Positions 1 to 10,075 of a DNA stretch of 64,000 nucleotides are shown in pieces. The notes beneath the pieces were generated by a model that made no database searches, was not told the origin of the DNA, and saw only the letters and a program-made list of their open reading frames with translations. Position 1 is the first letter of the stretch. The number at the start of each line of letters is the position of its first letter. A program made the position numbers and the translations under genes. This stretch comes from an uncultured Kangiella sp. (GTDB lineage Bacteria; Pseudomonadota; Gammaproteobacteria; Enterobacterales; Kangiellaceae): contig CANNDL010000006.1 in assembly GCA_947503435.1 (NCBI GenBank), positions 1-64,000 of the forward strand, given 5' to 3'.

Positions 1-3000
1 GCTGACAGCTTCACCTACACGGTGACCGACAGTGACGGCCAGGTCTCGAACGTGGCGACGGTAACGATTACCATCACGCCAGTAACAGATCCAGTTGTCG
101 CAGCAGATGATGATTATTCTTCATCATCTATAAACTCTATCAATGGCGGCTCTGTAGGTAGCGTGTTTGATAACGATACTTTAGATAACAATCCGGTTGT
201 TGCTGCTGATGTGACAGTTTCAGTTATAGATGATGCTGGCTTGACGGGTGTTTCTATTGACTCCGACGGTAATATTATTGTGCCAGCGGATACAGTAGCT
301 GGTACTTATACCTTGACTTATCGTGTTTGTGAGCAGGCAGATCCTACTAATTGTGATGAAGCAGTTGCGACAGTGGTGGTTGAAGAAGCGCCGATCGTTG
401 CAAATGCGGATGATCTAAGCGGTACGCCAGTAGATTCTACGGCTGGTGGAGTAGCAGGTAATGTGCTTACTAATGACACGCTTAATGGAATAGCCATTGA
501 TCCTGCGGATGTATCGCTGTCTATTGAAAATGATGGTGGCATAACTGGTATTTCAATTGCGGCAAATGGGGACATCACAATTCCTGCAAATACACCAGCA
601 GGAACCTACAGTGTTACTTATCAAGTTTGTGAGGATCTTAACCCTACTAACTGTGCTACTGCGGTTATTACTATTGAAGTGACAGCATCGGGTATTATTG
701 CAACTGATGACGATTTAACTGGTACACCTATTACGGGTGATACTGGTGGCACTACCGGCAGTGTTTTTGCAAACGATGACTTAAATGGTGCTACACCGAC
801 TTCAGCTACAGTAAATGTTAGCTTGACTAATGATGGTGGCATTGTTGGAGCTTCAATTGATGTGGATGGTAATATCACAATCCCAGCGAATGTTGCTGCG
901 GGCACTTATACCATTACCTATCAAATTTGTGAGTCATTAAATCCGAGCAACTGTGGTACTGCTTCAGTAGAAGTTGAGGTGTTACCGGCTGTTTTAGGAG
1001 TTAATAATGATGACTTCACTAGTACACCAGTCAATAGTAATGGTGGCGGTACTGCGGGTAATGCCTTAACCAACGATACTTTAAATGGCTCAAGCATTGA
1101 TCCTACCGATGTTAATGTGAGTTTGAGTGACGACGGTGGATTAACTGGTGTCTCAATTGGTAGCGATGGAGTGGTTTCAGTTCCTGATGGAACTACACCT
1201 GGCACTTACACAATTAGTTATGAAGTTTGTGAAGTTCTTAATCCAACAAACTGCGCTACTGCAACTGCAGTGATAGAAGTGATTGATGCAACTATTGATG
1301 CTGTAAATGATGACTTATCAGGAACTAATATTAACGGTTCTAATGGCGGCTTAGCCGGTAATGTTCTAGCTAACGATACTTTAGATGGCTTGGCTATCGT
1401 TCCTGCTGACGTTCAAGTTAATTTAGTTGATGATGGCGATTTAACTGGAGTTACCATTGGCGCTAATGGCGATATCAATGTTCCAACTGATACCCAAGCA
1501 GGCAACTATTCAGTAATTTACCAAGTATGTGAAATCGCGGATCCAGCTAACTGTGATAATGCGGTTGTTACTATTTCAGTTGTTCCTGCGCCACTAAGTG
1601 TTGCGGATGATGACTTTAGTGGTACTCCAGTAACCAGTGGTAATGGTGGAACGGCGGGTAACGTACTTACTAATGATACTTTAAATGGCTCTGGCATTAA
1701 CCCTGCGGATGTCACTATTAATGTGACTAATACCGATGGAACTGCTATTAGTGTTGCTCCGAATGGTGATCTAATTGTTCCAGCTAATACACCAGCGGGT
1801 ACATACACAATTACTTATGAAGTGTGTGAGAATCTGAATCCGACTAACTGCCAAACGGCTATGGTTACGGTTGTAGTCGATCCGGCTCCAATCGATGCTG
1901 TTGCCGATGATTTTAGCGGTAGCCTAGTAGATGCGGTCAATGGTGGCGTTGCAGGTAATGTATTGACTAACGATACCTTAAATGGCGTTGCTGCTGATCC
2001 CGCAGACGTTGATCTTAGTATCACTAATAACGGTGGTTTAACAGGTGCTTCTATCGCGACTAATGGCGATATTAATATTCCAGCGGATACGCCAGCGGGT
2101 AACTACACAATCACTTATGAGATTTGTGAAACGGCTAATCCTAGCAATTGTGATACTGCGACAGTTGAAATTGAAGTTTCAGCTCCAGTAGTAGTAGCAA
2201 ATGATGACGACTTTTCGTCAACGCCAATAAGTGGTGCTAGTGGCGGTCCAGTAGCGAATGTATTAGCAAATGATACAGTTAGTGGTAATCCTGCAACTGC
2301 AGCAGATGTCACTGTTGCTGTAACCAATGATGCAGGTATTGGATCGACTATTGCAGCCGATGGAACTTTATCTATCCCGCCAGGAACTGCTGCGGGTGTT
2401 TACGTTATCACTTATGAGATTTGTGATATTAATGATCCAACTAATTGCGATACGGCTAGTACCACCATCGAAGTTGTGATTACTGCTGGCACCATTGATG
2501 CAGTAGATGATGACTTTAGCGGATCTCCAGTTGATAGTATTGCAGGTGGCACAGCGGGTAACTTAATCAGCAACGATACCTTAAATGGCTCTGCTGTTGA
2601 TATTAACGATATTAATATCAGCCTAATTAGTGATGGCGGCTTAAGCGGCGTATCCATTGATACAAATGGTGACTTGATTGTTCCAGACAATACGCCAGCG
2701 GGCACTTACACCATTGTTTATCGTATTTGTGAAATTGCTGATCCAACTAATTGCGATAACGCAACGGTTACGGTTGAAGTTGCGGTAGCGACCTTAGTTG
2801 CCGGCGATGATAATTTCCCAAGCGGTGTTAATGGAACCAATGGCGGCGTAGCCGGTAATGTCCTAGATAACGATACCATCAATGGCGTTACAGTATTACC
2901 GGGCGATGTTATGACTAGCATCACTAGTGATGATGGTCTAACGGGCGTTACTATTGATGCCAATGGCAACTTGATTGTGCCTGCCAATACGCCAGCGGGT

Positions 3001-6000
3001 ACCTATACCATTACTTATGAAGTTTGCGAAAAATTAAACCCTACTAACTGCGATACAGCAACAATTAGTGTGGTTGTTGACCCTGCTCCTTTAGCGGTAA
3101 CTGATGACGACTTTAGTGGTGTATCGATTCCAGGAACTTCAGGCGGGACAGCGGGCAATGTACTAACCAATGATAGCTTGAACGGCTTAGCCATTGATCC
3201 AGCTGATGTAACTCTAACTATTGCTGACGATGGTGGTTTAACGGGTGTGAGTATCTCTAGTAATGGCGATATTCAAGTTCCAGCAAATACTCCTGCAGGC
3301 ACTTACACAGTTACTTACCAAGTTTGCGAAAACTTGAATCCGACTAACTGTGCTACAGCAACTATCACTATCACAGTAGCTGCTCCTGCAATTGATGCTC
3401 AAGATGATAATTTCTTGGGTAATCCAGTTCTAGCTACTGATGGCGGTATTGCGGGTAATGTACTTAATAATGACATTCTCGATGGTTCAGTGGTAGATCC
3501 AACAGACGTTTCAGTTCAAGTAACCAGTGACTCTGGAATAGGCGCTACTATCGATGCCAATGGCAATCTAGTACTTCCTGCTAATACGCCAGCAGGCACT
3601 TACACCATTAGTTACGAGATTTGCGAAATCACTAATCCAACAAACTGTGATACAGCTAGTGTTGAGATCCTAGTTGATAATGCACAAATAACTGCATTAG
3701 ACGATGATCTTTCAGCTACTCCGATTGATGGAGCAAACGGTGGAACTACTGGCAATGTCTTTACCAATGATACCTTTAATGGTGGAGCGATAGATCCAAC
3801 TGAAGTGTCAGTTGCAATTACTGACAATGCAGGTACTGGAATTAGTATTGATGCTAATGGTGATGTTCAAGTTCCGGCGGGAACATCAGCAGGAACTTAT
3901 GTTCTGACTTACGAAATTTGTGAGATTGCAGTTCCAACTAATTGCTCAACGGCAACTGTAACGGTTGTGGTTGACGCTGCAGTACTAATAGCAACTGACG
4001 ATGATTTATCTGCTGATACGGTTGGTGGCTTAAATGGTGGAACACTACCGAGCGTATTAACCAACGATACTTTAGGTGGTACAGCAATCGATCCAACTGA
4101 CGTTACTTTGAGCTTGCCAAATGATGGTGGTATAGGAGCAACGATCGATTCAGATGGCGTGATTACTATACCAGCGAGTACACCAGCAGGAACATACACG
4201 GTCACTTATCAAATCTGTGAACTGCTCAATCCAACAAACTGTGCAACAGCTGAAGTTACCATTGTAATAACAGCACCAAACATTGTTGTTGTAGATGATG
4301 ACTTTAGTGATAGTCCTGTGAATGGCACGGATGGCGGCGTAGCCGGTAATATTTTAGTTAACGACACGATTGATGGTAATCCTATTCAACCTGGTCAAGT
4401 AACTATCGCTGTTACTGATGATCAAGGCTCAGGCGTAACCATTGATCCTAATGGTGATGTAATTGTTCCCCCAGGAACTCCGGCAGGCACTTACACCATC
4501 ACTTATGAAATTTGTGATGTATTAAATCCAACTAATTGTGTTACAGGAACTGTAACTATTGTTGTGGTCGAGAAGGCATTACTACAATTGATCAAAACGG
4601 CGAATGTTTCTGAAGTGTCGATAGGCGACTTTGTGACTTATACGGTTACCGTTGAGAACATTGGCCCTGTGGATGCCATGGATGTAACTATTGTGGATAC
4701 ACCGCCAATTGGTATGAGCTTAGTTGATGGTTCTGAAAACTTTAATGATTCGAATCCAACTAACGATCAAGCGATTGGTGGCAGACCAATTCGTTTTGAA
4801 GGCGTTGATGTTGCTTCGGGTGAAACTGTAACTATTACCTATATGATGCGAATTGGTGCTACTGCATTGCAAGGTTCGTTAATCAATAGCGTGGTTGCAA
4901 CGGATACAACCGCAGTGGTTATCAGTAACGTTGCAACAGCGACTATTCGATTGAAGTCAGATCCTGACTTCGAGCAAGCCACAATAATGGGCAAGACTTT
5001 TAATGATCGTGATGGCGATGGTTGGCAGGATGATGCAACAGTATCTGGCTTGACTGTGAAAGGTGGTATTGATGAGTCAGCATATGTTGCTAATTCAACA
5101 ACTGTAGATCGTGGCAATGGTCCACAACCAGAAGCTGATGCTAGTGCACCAATTAATCATGGTATTGAAGTTGGTGGATTGGCAGGCCGTAATTCATATA
5201 TGGATAAGTCTTCGAATCATCAAATAGTGATTAGCCAATTAATGACAGAGCCTAAATTTACTAATGACTTTGAGTTAACAACAGCTCAAGGCACGGTAAT
5301 TCGTATGGACGCGGCAGGTAAAGTTACAACTGCTCATACAGGCGAAGTTGCAGATGGTTTGTCGGCACAAGAGATTCAAGTTAAGCGTCATGTATCTGTT
5401 GAAAATGGTCAATACCGAGTCGACTACGTTATAACTAACAATGGTATTACCGAAAGAGGTATACCAGGTGTTCGTATTGCTACTGTCGAAGGGTACATTA
5501 TTGAAACTGATGCTTACGGTCGTTTCCACTTGAATGCGATTGAAGTTGATAACTTTGGACGTGGACAAAACTTCATTATGAAAGTTGATCCTGCAACTTT
5601 ACCAAAAGGTTCGAGTTTCACTACGGAAAACCCAAGAGTTAAGCGTATTACTCAAGGCATGCCAACAAGCTTTGATTTTGGTATTAAAATTCCAGAACCG
5701 GAATTAGTTAAACCAAAAGCTAAGACAGTAGAAATTGAGTTGGGTACTATTTTCTTCGAAGACAATAGTGCAACTATTAAAACTTCTTATGAGCCTCTAC
5801 TACAACAAATGGCTGACAAAGTTAATCAACATCTAGGTGGAGAAATTAGTTTTGATGGCCATGGTGGAGGCTTAGGAATTGCATTTGATAGAGCATTAAA
5901 AGTACGTGATGCACTAATGCCAATGGTAAATGAAAGTGTTGCAGATAACTTCAATGTAAGTATTGTTGCTTCACCTGAAAAAGCGGTTGAAGACAGAAAT

Positions 6001-6315
6001 ATTATTACTATCGGTGATGAGATAAAACTTGGTTCTATAATGTTTGATCTAAATAAGGATACGGTTAAATCAGAGTACCAAGAAGTTTTACAAGCGATAG
6101 CTGAGCGCTTTAATCAATTAGGCGGTGGTTCGATTCAATTAACCGGCCACACCGATTTACGTGCAAACAATGATTACAACTATGAATTAGGCTTACGCCG
6201 AGCGAAAAATGTGTACCAAGAACTTATGAAGTACATCGATAAAAATCGAGTAAAAAATGTAACCGTGGATACTTCCAACAGAAGCTATATAAAAGTGGAG
6301 GGAGACGTCCAATGA
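1..6315 (+). CDS. Giant secreted repeat protein with DUF11 and OmpA-like domains (5' end outside window)
   Basis: The frame is open from base 1, so the true start and any signal peptide lie upstream; a GTG at 22 is internal. Residues 1-31 end an Ig/cadherin-like repeat of another type. Fifteen ~100-residue repeats follow (to about 1526), then a DUF11 domain (about 1527-1650), an Sdr-like segment with FNDRDGDGWQD (about 1663), a regulatory-like beta domain (about 1823), and two OmpA-like segments (about 1909-1990 and 2007-2104). The second OmpA segment keeps TGHTDLR and YELGLRRAKNV; the first is degenerate. The repeats are acidic, rich in Thr, Asn, Asp and Gly, and nearly free of Lys and Arg, as in surface proteins. 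The OmpA part would hold it at peptidoglycan. The stop overlaps the next start (ATGA), so the two genes are translationally coupled. Adhesin or surface-layer function is an inference. Confidence 0.85.
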   Translation, partial: ADSFTYTVTDSDGQVSNVATVTITITPVTDPVVAADDDYSSSSINSINGGSVGSVFDNDTLDNNPVVAADVTVSVIDDAGLTGVSIDSDGNIIVPADTVAGTYTLTYRVCEQADPTNCDEAVATVVVEEAPIVANADDLSGTPVDSTAGGVAGNVLTNDTLNGIAIDPADVSLSIENDGGITGISIAANGDITIPANTPAGTYSVTYQVCEDLNPTNCATAVITIEVTASGIIATDDDLTGTPITGDTGGTTGSVFANDDLNGATPTSATVNVSLTNDGGIVGASIDVDGNITIPANVAAGTYTITYQICESLNPSNCGTASVEVEVLPAVLGVNNDDFTSTPVNSNGGGTAGNALTNDTLNGSSIDPTDVNVSLSDDGGLTGVSIGSDGVVSVPDGTTPGTYTISYEVCEVLNPTNCATATAVIEVIDATIDAVNDDLSGTNINGSNGGLAGNVLANDTLDGLAIVPADVQVNLVDDGDLTGVTIGANGDINVPTDTQAGNYSVIYQVCEIADPANCDNAVVTISVVPAPLSVADDDFSGTPVTSGNGGTAGNVLTNDTLNGSGINPADVTINVTNTDGTAISVAPNGDLIVPANTPAGTYTITYEVCENLNPTNCQTAMVTVVVDPAPIDAVADDFSGSLVDAVNGGVAGNVLTNDTLNGVAADPADVDLSITNNGGLTGASIATNGDINIPADTPAGNYTITYEICETANPSNCDTATVEIEVSAPVVVANDDDFSSTPISGASGGPVANVLANDTVSGNPATAADVTVAVTNDAGIGSTIAADGTLSIPPGTAAGVYVITYEICDINDPTNCDTASTTIEVVITAGTIDAVDDDFSGSPVDSIAGGTAGNLISNDTLNGSAVDINDINISLISDGGLSGVSIDTNGDLIVPDNTPAGTYTIVYRICEIADPTNCDNATVTVEVAVATLVAGDDNFPSGVNGTNGGVAGNVLDNDTINGVTVLPGDVMTSITSDDGLTGVTIDANGNLIVPANTPAGTYTITYEVCEKLNPTNCDTATISVVVDPAPLAVTDDDFSGVSIPGTSGGTAGNVLTNDSLNGLAIDPADVTLTIADDGGLTGVSISSNGDIQVPANTPAGTYTVTYQVCENLNPTNCATATITITVAAPAIDAQDDNFLGNPVLATDGGIAGNVLNNDILDGSVVDPTDVSVQVTSDSGIGATIDANGNLVLPANTPAGTYTISYEICEITNPTNCDTASVEILVDNAQITALDDDLSATPIDGANGGTTGNVFTNDTFNGGAIDPTEVSVAITDNAGTGISIDANGDVQVPAGTSAGTYVLTYEICEIAVPTNCSTATVTVVVDAAVLIATDDDLSADTVGGLNGGTLPSVLTNDTLGGTAIDPTDVTLSLPNDGGIGATIDSDGVITIPASTPAGTYTVTYQICELLNPTNCATAEVTIVITAPNIVVVDDDFSDSPVNGTDGGVAGNILVNDTIDGNPIQPGQVTIAVTDDQGSGVTIDPNGDVIVPPGTPAGTYTITYEICDVLNPTNCVTGTVTIVVVEKALLQLIKTANVSEVSIGDFVTYTVTVENIGPVDAMDVTIVDTPPIGMSLVDGSENFNDSNPTNDQAIGGRPIRFEGVDVASGETVTITYMMRIGATALQGSLINSVVATDTTAVVISNVATATIRLKSDPDFEQATIMGKTFNDRDGDGWQDDATVSGLTVKGGIDESAYVANSTTVDRGNGPQPEADASAPINHGIEVGGLAGRNSYMDKSSNHQIVISQLMTEPKFTNDFELTTAQGTVIRMDAAGKVTTAHTGEVADGLSAQEIQVKRHVSVENGQYRVDYVITNNGITERGIPGVRIATVEGYIIETDAYGRFHLNAIEVDNFGRGQNFIMKVDPATLPKGSSFTTENPRVKRITQGMPTSFDFGIKIPEPELVKPKAKTVEIELGTIFFEDNSATIKTSYEPLLQQMADKVNQHLGGEISFDGHGGGLGIAFDRALKVRDALMPMVNESVADNFNVSIVASPEKAVEDRNIITIGDEIKLGSIMFDLNKDTVKSEYQEVLQAIAERFNQLGGGSIQLTGHTDLRANNDYNYELGLRRAKNVYQELMKYIDKNRVKNVTVDTSNRSYIKVEGDVQ
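94..4578 (+). repeat. Fifteen tandem ~299-bp coding repeats
   Basis: Fifteen consecutive units of 98-101 residues fill this stretch. Each follows the plan DDDFSG...NGG.AGNVLTNDTLNG...PADV...DGGLTGVSI..NGDI.VPANTPAGTYTITY, given here with gaps, and ends with C-E-x-x-N-P-T-N-C and a beta strand. The Cys pair, with seven residues between its members, is present in all fifteen units. The units differ at many synonymous and replacement sites, so the array is old rather than a recent duplication. Confidence 0.9.
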
Positions 6316-9300
6316 AGCATTTAACTATTAAAAAGCGCAAACCAATTTTAACTTATGGTTTAGCAACTATGCTTTATTTCTTAGTTCCTTCTGCATTTGC
6401 TTCGAATGCTGAAGAAAAAGCTAAAGAAGATAAGTATGAATGTACGGAAGGGGAGTGTCGAACTCAAGAAGGGCTTATATTCCGAGTTAAAAGTGAAGGT
6501 GAAGAAAAACCGGTTGCTCAAGGCTCTGATGAAAATGCCCATAAACAAAATCGCCGTGTCGATATTAATTATAATGAAATCTATACTTACGACGAAAAAG
6601 GATTTACACCTGACCAAAAGAAAGTAGATATTAGTAGTAACATGATGATCCAGCTAGAAAATGGTGGCGTTTTGTGGGCTACGGAAGATCCTGCTTTGAC
6701 TCGTCCATCATTGAGCTTATCGGGTCCATCAACGATTGCTTTTGAGCATGGAAAAATTTCTGAAGAAGTTAATTTTAGTTATTACAACAATTACGCAGCC
6801 TTTATTGAAAAGCTAGAAATAAGTGTTTTTGATGGAAGTGACACGGATCTAGTGACTGAGCTTTCAACCTTTGAAGTACCTGTTATTAATAATGGACGTT
6901 ATTCGTGGGATGGCCAGTTAACATTAGATAGAGAATTAGTGTTAGGCGATCAGTTGATTTATGTCATACGTGCTTATGATAAAGAAGGTCGTATGGATGA
7001 AACGCAAATAAAAAGCTTTGCATTAGTTTCGCCTGAAGAAAAGAAAAATGCAGTTTCTCAAATTGCTGACACAGTTCCGCGCGATATTGTTGAGCAAGAA
7101 GGCGAGCAAGCGATTGCCAATGAGCTGGTTGAAACGGCAACTTATGGCTCTAATAATTTACGTCAACAGAATATTCCTGTTTATGGCTCGCGAGTCAGAA
7201 TTTTTGGTCAAGATGTTCCTGCAGGGCAACAAATAAAAATCAATGGCGATAATATACCGGTTGATTTAGAGCAGAAATTTGTAGCGGAATATTTATTGCC
7301 AGTTGGTCAACATCAATTCACTGTTGATATTGGTGATAAAAATAAGTTTGTATCTAAAGAACTAGCGATTGATGTAACCGGCAAGTATATGTTTATGGTG
7401 GCTTTAGCTGATATCACGGCTTCGCAAAATTCTGTCTCAGATCATATTGAGGCGATTGACTCAGGCGATCAATTCGATGACGACTTCTTACTTAATGGTC
7501 GATTAGCATTTTATTTAAAGGGCAAAGTTAAAGGTAAATACTTAATTACTGCTCAGGCCGATACCAGAGAGAGGGAGCTTAAAGATTTATTTAAAGGTTT
7601 CTTAGATAAAGATCCGCAAGATGTATTCCGCCGTTTAGATCCTGATCGTTATTATCCTGTTTATGGTGACGACTCAAATATTTATCGTGATGTAGATACG
7701 CAGGGAAAGTTCTACATACGCGTTGATTGGGATAAAAGTCAGGCGCTATGGGGTAATTTCAATACCGGTATTACAGGTAGTGAGTTTACTCAGTATTCGC
7801 GCTCACTTTATGGAGCTGCAGTTCAGTGGCGCTCATTAGATACAACCGAGCTAGGTGAGTCTAAAACACAAATCAAAGCATTTGCATCAGAAGCTCAAAC
7901 AGCTTTAGGTCATAACGAATTCTTAGGAACTGGTGGTAGTCTTTATTATTTAAGGAATACTGACATATTGCCTGGTTCTGACAAAGTAGTATTAGAAATT
8001 CGCGATAGTACTACAGGACTTGTTGAAACTGCAGTGACGTTAAAACGCGGCGCTGATTATGAAATTGATGAGTTGCAAGGTCGTATTATTTTGACTCGTC
8101 CACTTAATCAAATATCACGACAAAGCATTGGCACCATTATTCGCGATCAACCGTTAGATGGCTTCCACAATATTTTATTAGTGGATTACGAGTATGTTCC
8201 TTCTGGCTTTAGTGCTGATGAAACTGCTATGGGTGGCCGAGCAAAAGTATGGTTAGGCGATCACGTGGCAATTGGTGGTACTTTTGTTGATGAGAATCGT
8301 GCGGGTGATGATTATGAGTTACAAGGTCTTGATGTAACCCTGCAAGCAGGTCGCGGCACTTACCTTAAAGTTGAATCCGCAAAGACTGAATCAAATCAAG
8401 CTGCTAGTTATTTTTCCGATAATGGTGGTTTCAGCTTTAACGAAATAGCATTTGATCCAACTAACGATAATCCTAATAAAAAGGGTGATGCTCTTTCAGT
8501 TGAGGCTCGTGCTAACTTTAAAGAGTTAGGTTGGACTGAAAACCAATGGACAGCAGGTGCGTGGCATCGTGAAAGTGACGCAGGTTACTCTATTGCACGA
8601 CGAACGCTTAATGAAGAAACTGAAGAAACTGGTGCTGAATTTAGTGGTGAAATCAATAAAGACGTTACTCTGTCAGCTCGAGTTAGTCAGTACGAGCGTG
8701 GAGCTGATAATGCATTAGAGCAAGCGCAAGTTAATTTGGCTTATCAGTTAACGCCAAAGTCGCAAATTATTGCAGAAGTTAGACAGCTAGAAGAGACTAT
8801 TGCTGGTAATGAGACATCAGCTACTTTGGGTGCAGTACAATATAACCACCGCATTGGTGATACTTGGGATTTATACGGTACCGGCCAATTCACCTTAGAA
8901 AATGATAGCGGCAATTACGACAATAATGATTTGATTACTGTCGGAACTCGTTACTTGTTTGGTAATCGCTCTTCAGTTGGTGCTGAGTACAGTTCTGGCC
9001 ATAGAGGTGATGCAGCTACTGTTACGGCTGATTATTATGTCAATAATGATTATAGCTTATATGGTCGCTATACCTACTCTACGGACAGCACAGACAGTGT
9101 ATTTGGTCCTAGCATTAATGATGGCATTACTTTAGGACAAAAGTGGCGTGTATCGAATCAAGTGACCATCTATAACGAAAGTCAGTATCTAAAAGCTCCC
9201 AATGAAACAGGGCTTGCGCATACCTTTGGTTTGGACTTTATCCCAAGCCGAGGTTGGAACATTGGTTTAAGTCTACAAGACGGCGAATTAGAAGCTTTAA

Positions 9301-10031
9301 GTGGCACCGTTGATCGCCAAGCAGCAACAATTTCTGGCGCTTACCGCTCCCCTGTAATGGACTGGAGTTCAAAAATTGAATTTCGTGATGACTCTGGAGC
9401 TGAAGTACGAGAACAGTTCTTAACGACTAATCGTATTTCTTATAAAGTCAGTGAAGACTGGCGATTAGCCGCAAGAGCTAACTATGCAGAGACTGAAGAT
9501 CAAATTGATCCTACCCAGGACTCTAAGTTTGTTGAAGCTAATCTAGGATTTGCATATCGCCCAGTGAACAACAGCCGTTGGGCTTTACTGGGTAAATATA
9601 CTTATTTGTATGATTTACGAACCTTGGCACAAGTAACAACTGGCGCAGATCAAAAATCTGATATTTACTCCTTAGAAGGTTTGTATCGCTTAAACCCAGA
9701 GTGGGAGTTTGCTGCTAAGTTAGCTCATCGCCGTGGTCAAGTTAGAACAGGGCGCGGCAGTGGAACATGGTTCTCAAGTACCGCTGATTTATACGCTGCC
9801 CAAGTTCGTTATCACTTAGTTAGTAAATGGGATGCACTAGCTGAGTATCGCTTATTAAAAGTCAAAGAAAGTGATGACCAACGTCAAGGTTGGTTGCTTG
9901 GTGCAGATTACCATTTAAGTGACAACTTTAAAGTTGGTGTTGGCTATAACTTTACCGACTTTAGCGACAATCTTGCCAATTTGGACTTTGAATACAAAGG
10001 TTGGTTTATCAACTTTGTTGGTAAGTATTAA
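6312..10031 (+). CDS. Outer-membrane beta-barrel protein, partner of the repeat protein
   Basis: The 1239-residue product starts with a signal peptide (basic MKHLTIKKRK, hydrophobic stretch, likely cleavage after SAFA near residue 30). Residues about 31-90 carry an acidic linker, two close Cys (YECTEGEC), then GEEKPVAQ and NRRVDI, which look like the last part of an OmpA domain. Residues about 100-370 are predicted beta-rich periplasmic domains. From about 390 to the end, alternating amphipathic strands with many aromatic residues end in Tyr (INFVGKY), the usual C-terminal signature of a BAM-inserted barrel. Its start overlaps the preceding stop by ATGA, so it is coupled to the giant repeat protein. 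Its specific function is not recognised; it may anchor, export or display its partner. Confidence 0.8.
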   Translation: MKHLTIKKRKPILTYGLATMLYFLVPSAFASNAEEKAKEDKYECTEGECRTQEGLIFRVKSEGEEKPVAQGSDENAHKQNRRVDINYNEIYTYDEKGFTPDQKKVDISSNMMIQLENGGVLWATEDPALTRPSLSLSGPSTIAFEHGKISEEVNFSYYNNYAAFIEKLEISVFDGSDTDLVTELSTFEVPVINNGRYSWDGQLTLDRELVLGDQLIYVIRAYDKEGRMDETQIKSFALVSPEEKKNAVSQIADTVPRDIVEQEGEQAIANELVETATYGSNNLRQQNIPVYGSRVRIFGQDVPAGQQIKINGDNIPVDLEQKFVAEYLLPVGQHQFTVDIGDKNKFVSKELAIDVTGKYMFMVALADITASQNSVSDHIEAIDSGDQFDDDFLLNGRLAFYLKGKVKGKYLITAQADTRERELKDLFKGFLDKDPQDVFRRLDPDRYYPVYGDDSNIYRDVDTQGKFYIRVDWDKSQALWGNFNTGITGSEFTQYSRSLYGAAVQWRSLDTTELGESKTQIKAFASEAQTALGHNEFLGTGGSLYYLRNTDILPGSDKVVLEIRDSTTGLVETAVTLKRGADYEIDELQGRIILTRPLNQISRQSIGTIIRDQPLDGFHNILLVDYEYVPSGFSADETAMGGRAKVWLGDHVAIGGTFVDENRAGDDYELQGLDVTLQAGRGTYLKVESAKTESNQAASYFSDNGGFSFNEIAFDPTNDNPNKKGDALSVEARANFKELGWTENQWTAGAWHRESDAGYSIARRTLNEETEETGAEFSGEINKDVTLSARVSQYERGADNALEQAQVNLAYQLTPKSQIIAEVRQLEETIAGNETSATLGAVQYNHRIGDTWDLYGTGQFTLENDSGNYDNNDLITVGTRYLFGNRSSVGAEYSSGHRGDAATVTADYYVNNDYSLYGRYTYSTDSTDSVFGPSINDGITLGQKWRVSNQVTIYNESQYLKAPNETGLAHTFGLDFIPSRGWNIGLSLQDGELEALSGTVDRQAATISGAYRSPVMDWSSKIEFRDDSGAEVREQFLTTNRISYKVSEDWRLAARANYAETEDQIDPTQDSKFVEANLGFAYRPVNNSRWALLGKYTYLYDLRTLAQVTTGADQKSDIYSLEGLYRLNPEWEFAAKLAHRRGQVRTGRGSGTWFSSTADLYAAQVRYHLVSKWDALAEYRLLKVKESDDQRQGWLLGADYHLSDNFKVGVGYNFTDFSDNLANLDFEYKGWFINFVGKY

Positions 10032-10050
10032 TATCTATCATGTATGACTC

Positions 10051-10074
10051 AAAAGCTCCTTCGGGAGCTTTTTT
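10051..10074 (+). terminator. Rho-independent terminator after the barrel gene
   Basis: A 9-bp stem AAAAGCTCC / GGAGCTTTT with a TTCG tetraloop runs into a T-tract, 20 bases after the barrel stop codon. It also lies just past the 3' end of umuC on the other strand and may work weakly there, where the T-tract is short. Confidence 0.9.
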
Positions 10075-10075
10075 G

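Noticed and set aside
318-4205. Regularly spaced minus-strand open frames of 62-98 codons through the repeat array
   Set aside because: They recur with the ~300-base period of the plus-strand repeats, are low-complexity Ser/Pro/Thr/Val-rich readings of the opposite strand, and lack signals of their own. They are shadows.
94-4578. Repeat array considered as CRISPR or non-coding satellite
   Set aside because: The units are ~299 bases, diverged, in frame throughout and conserved at protein level, which fits protein domain repeats.
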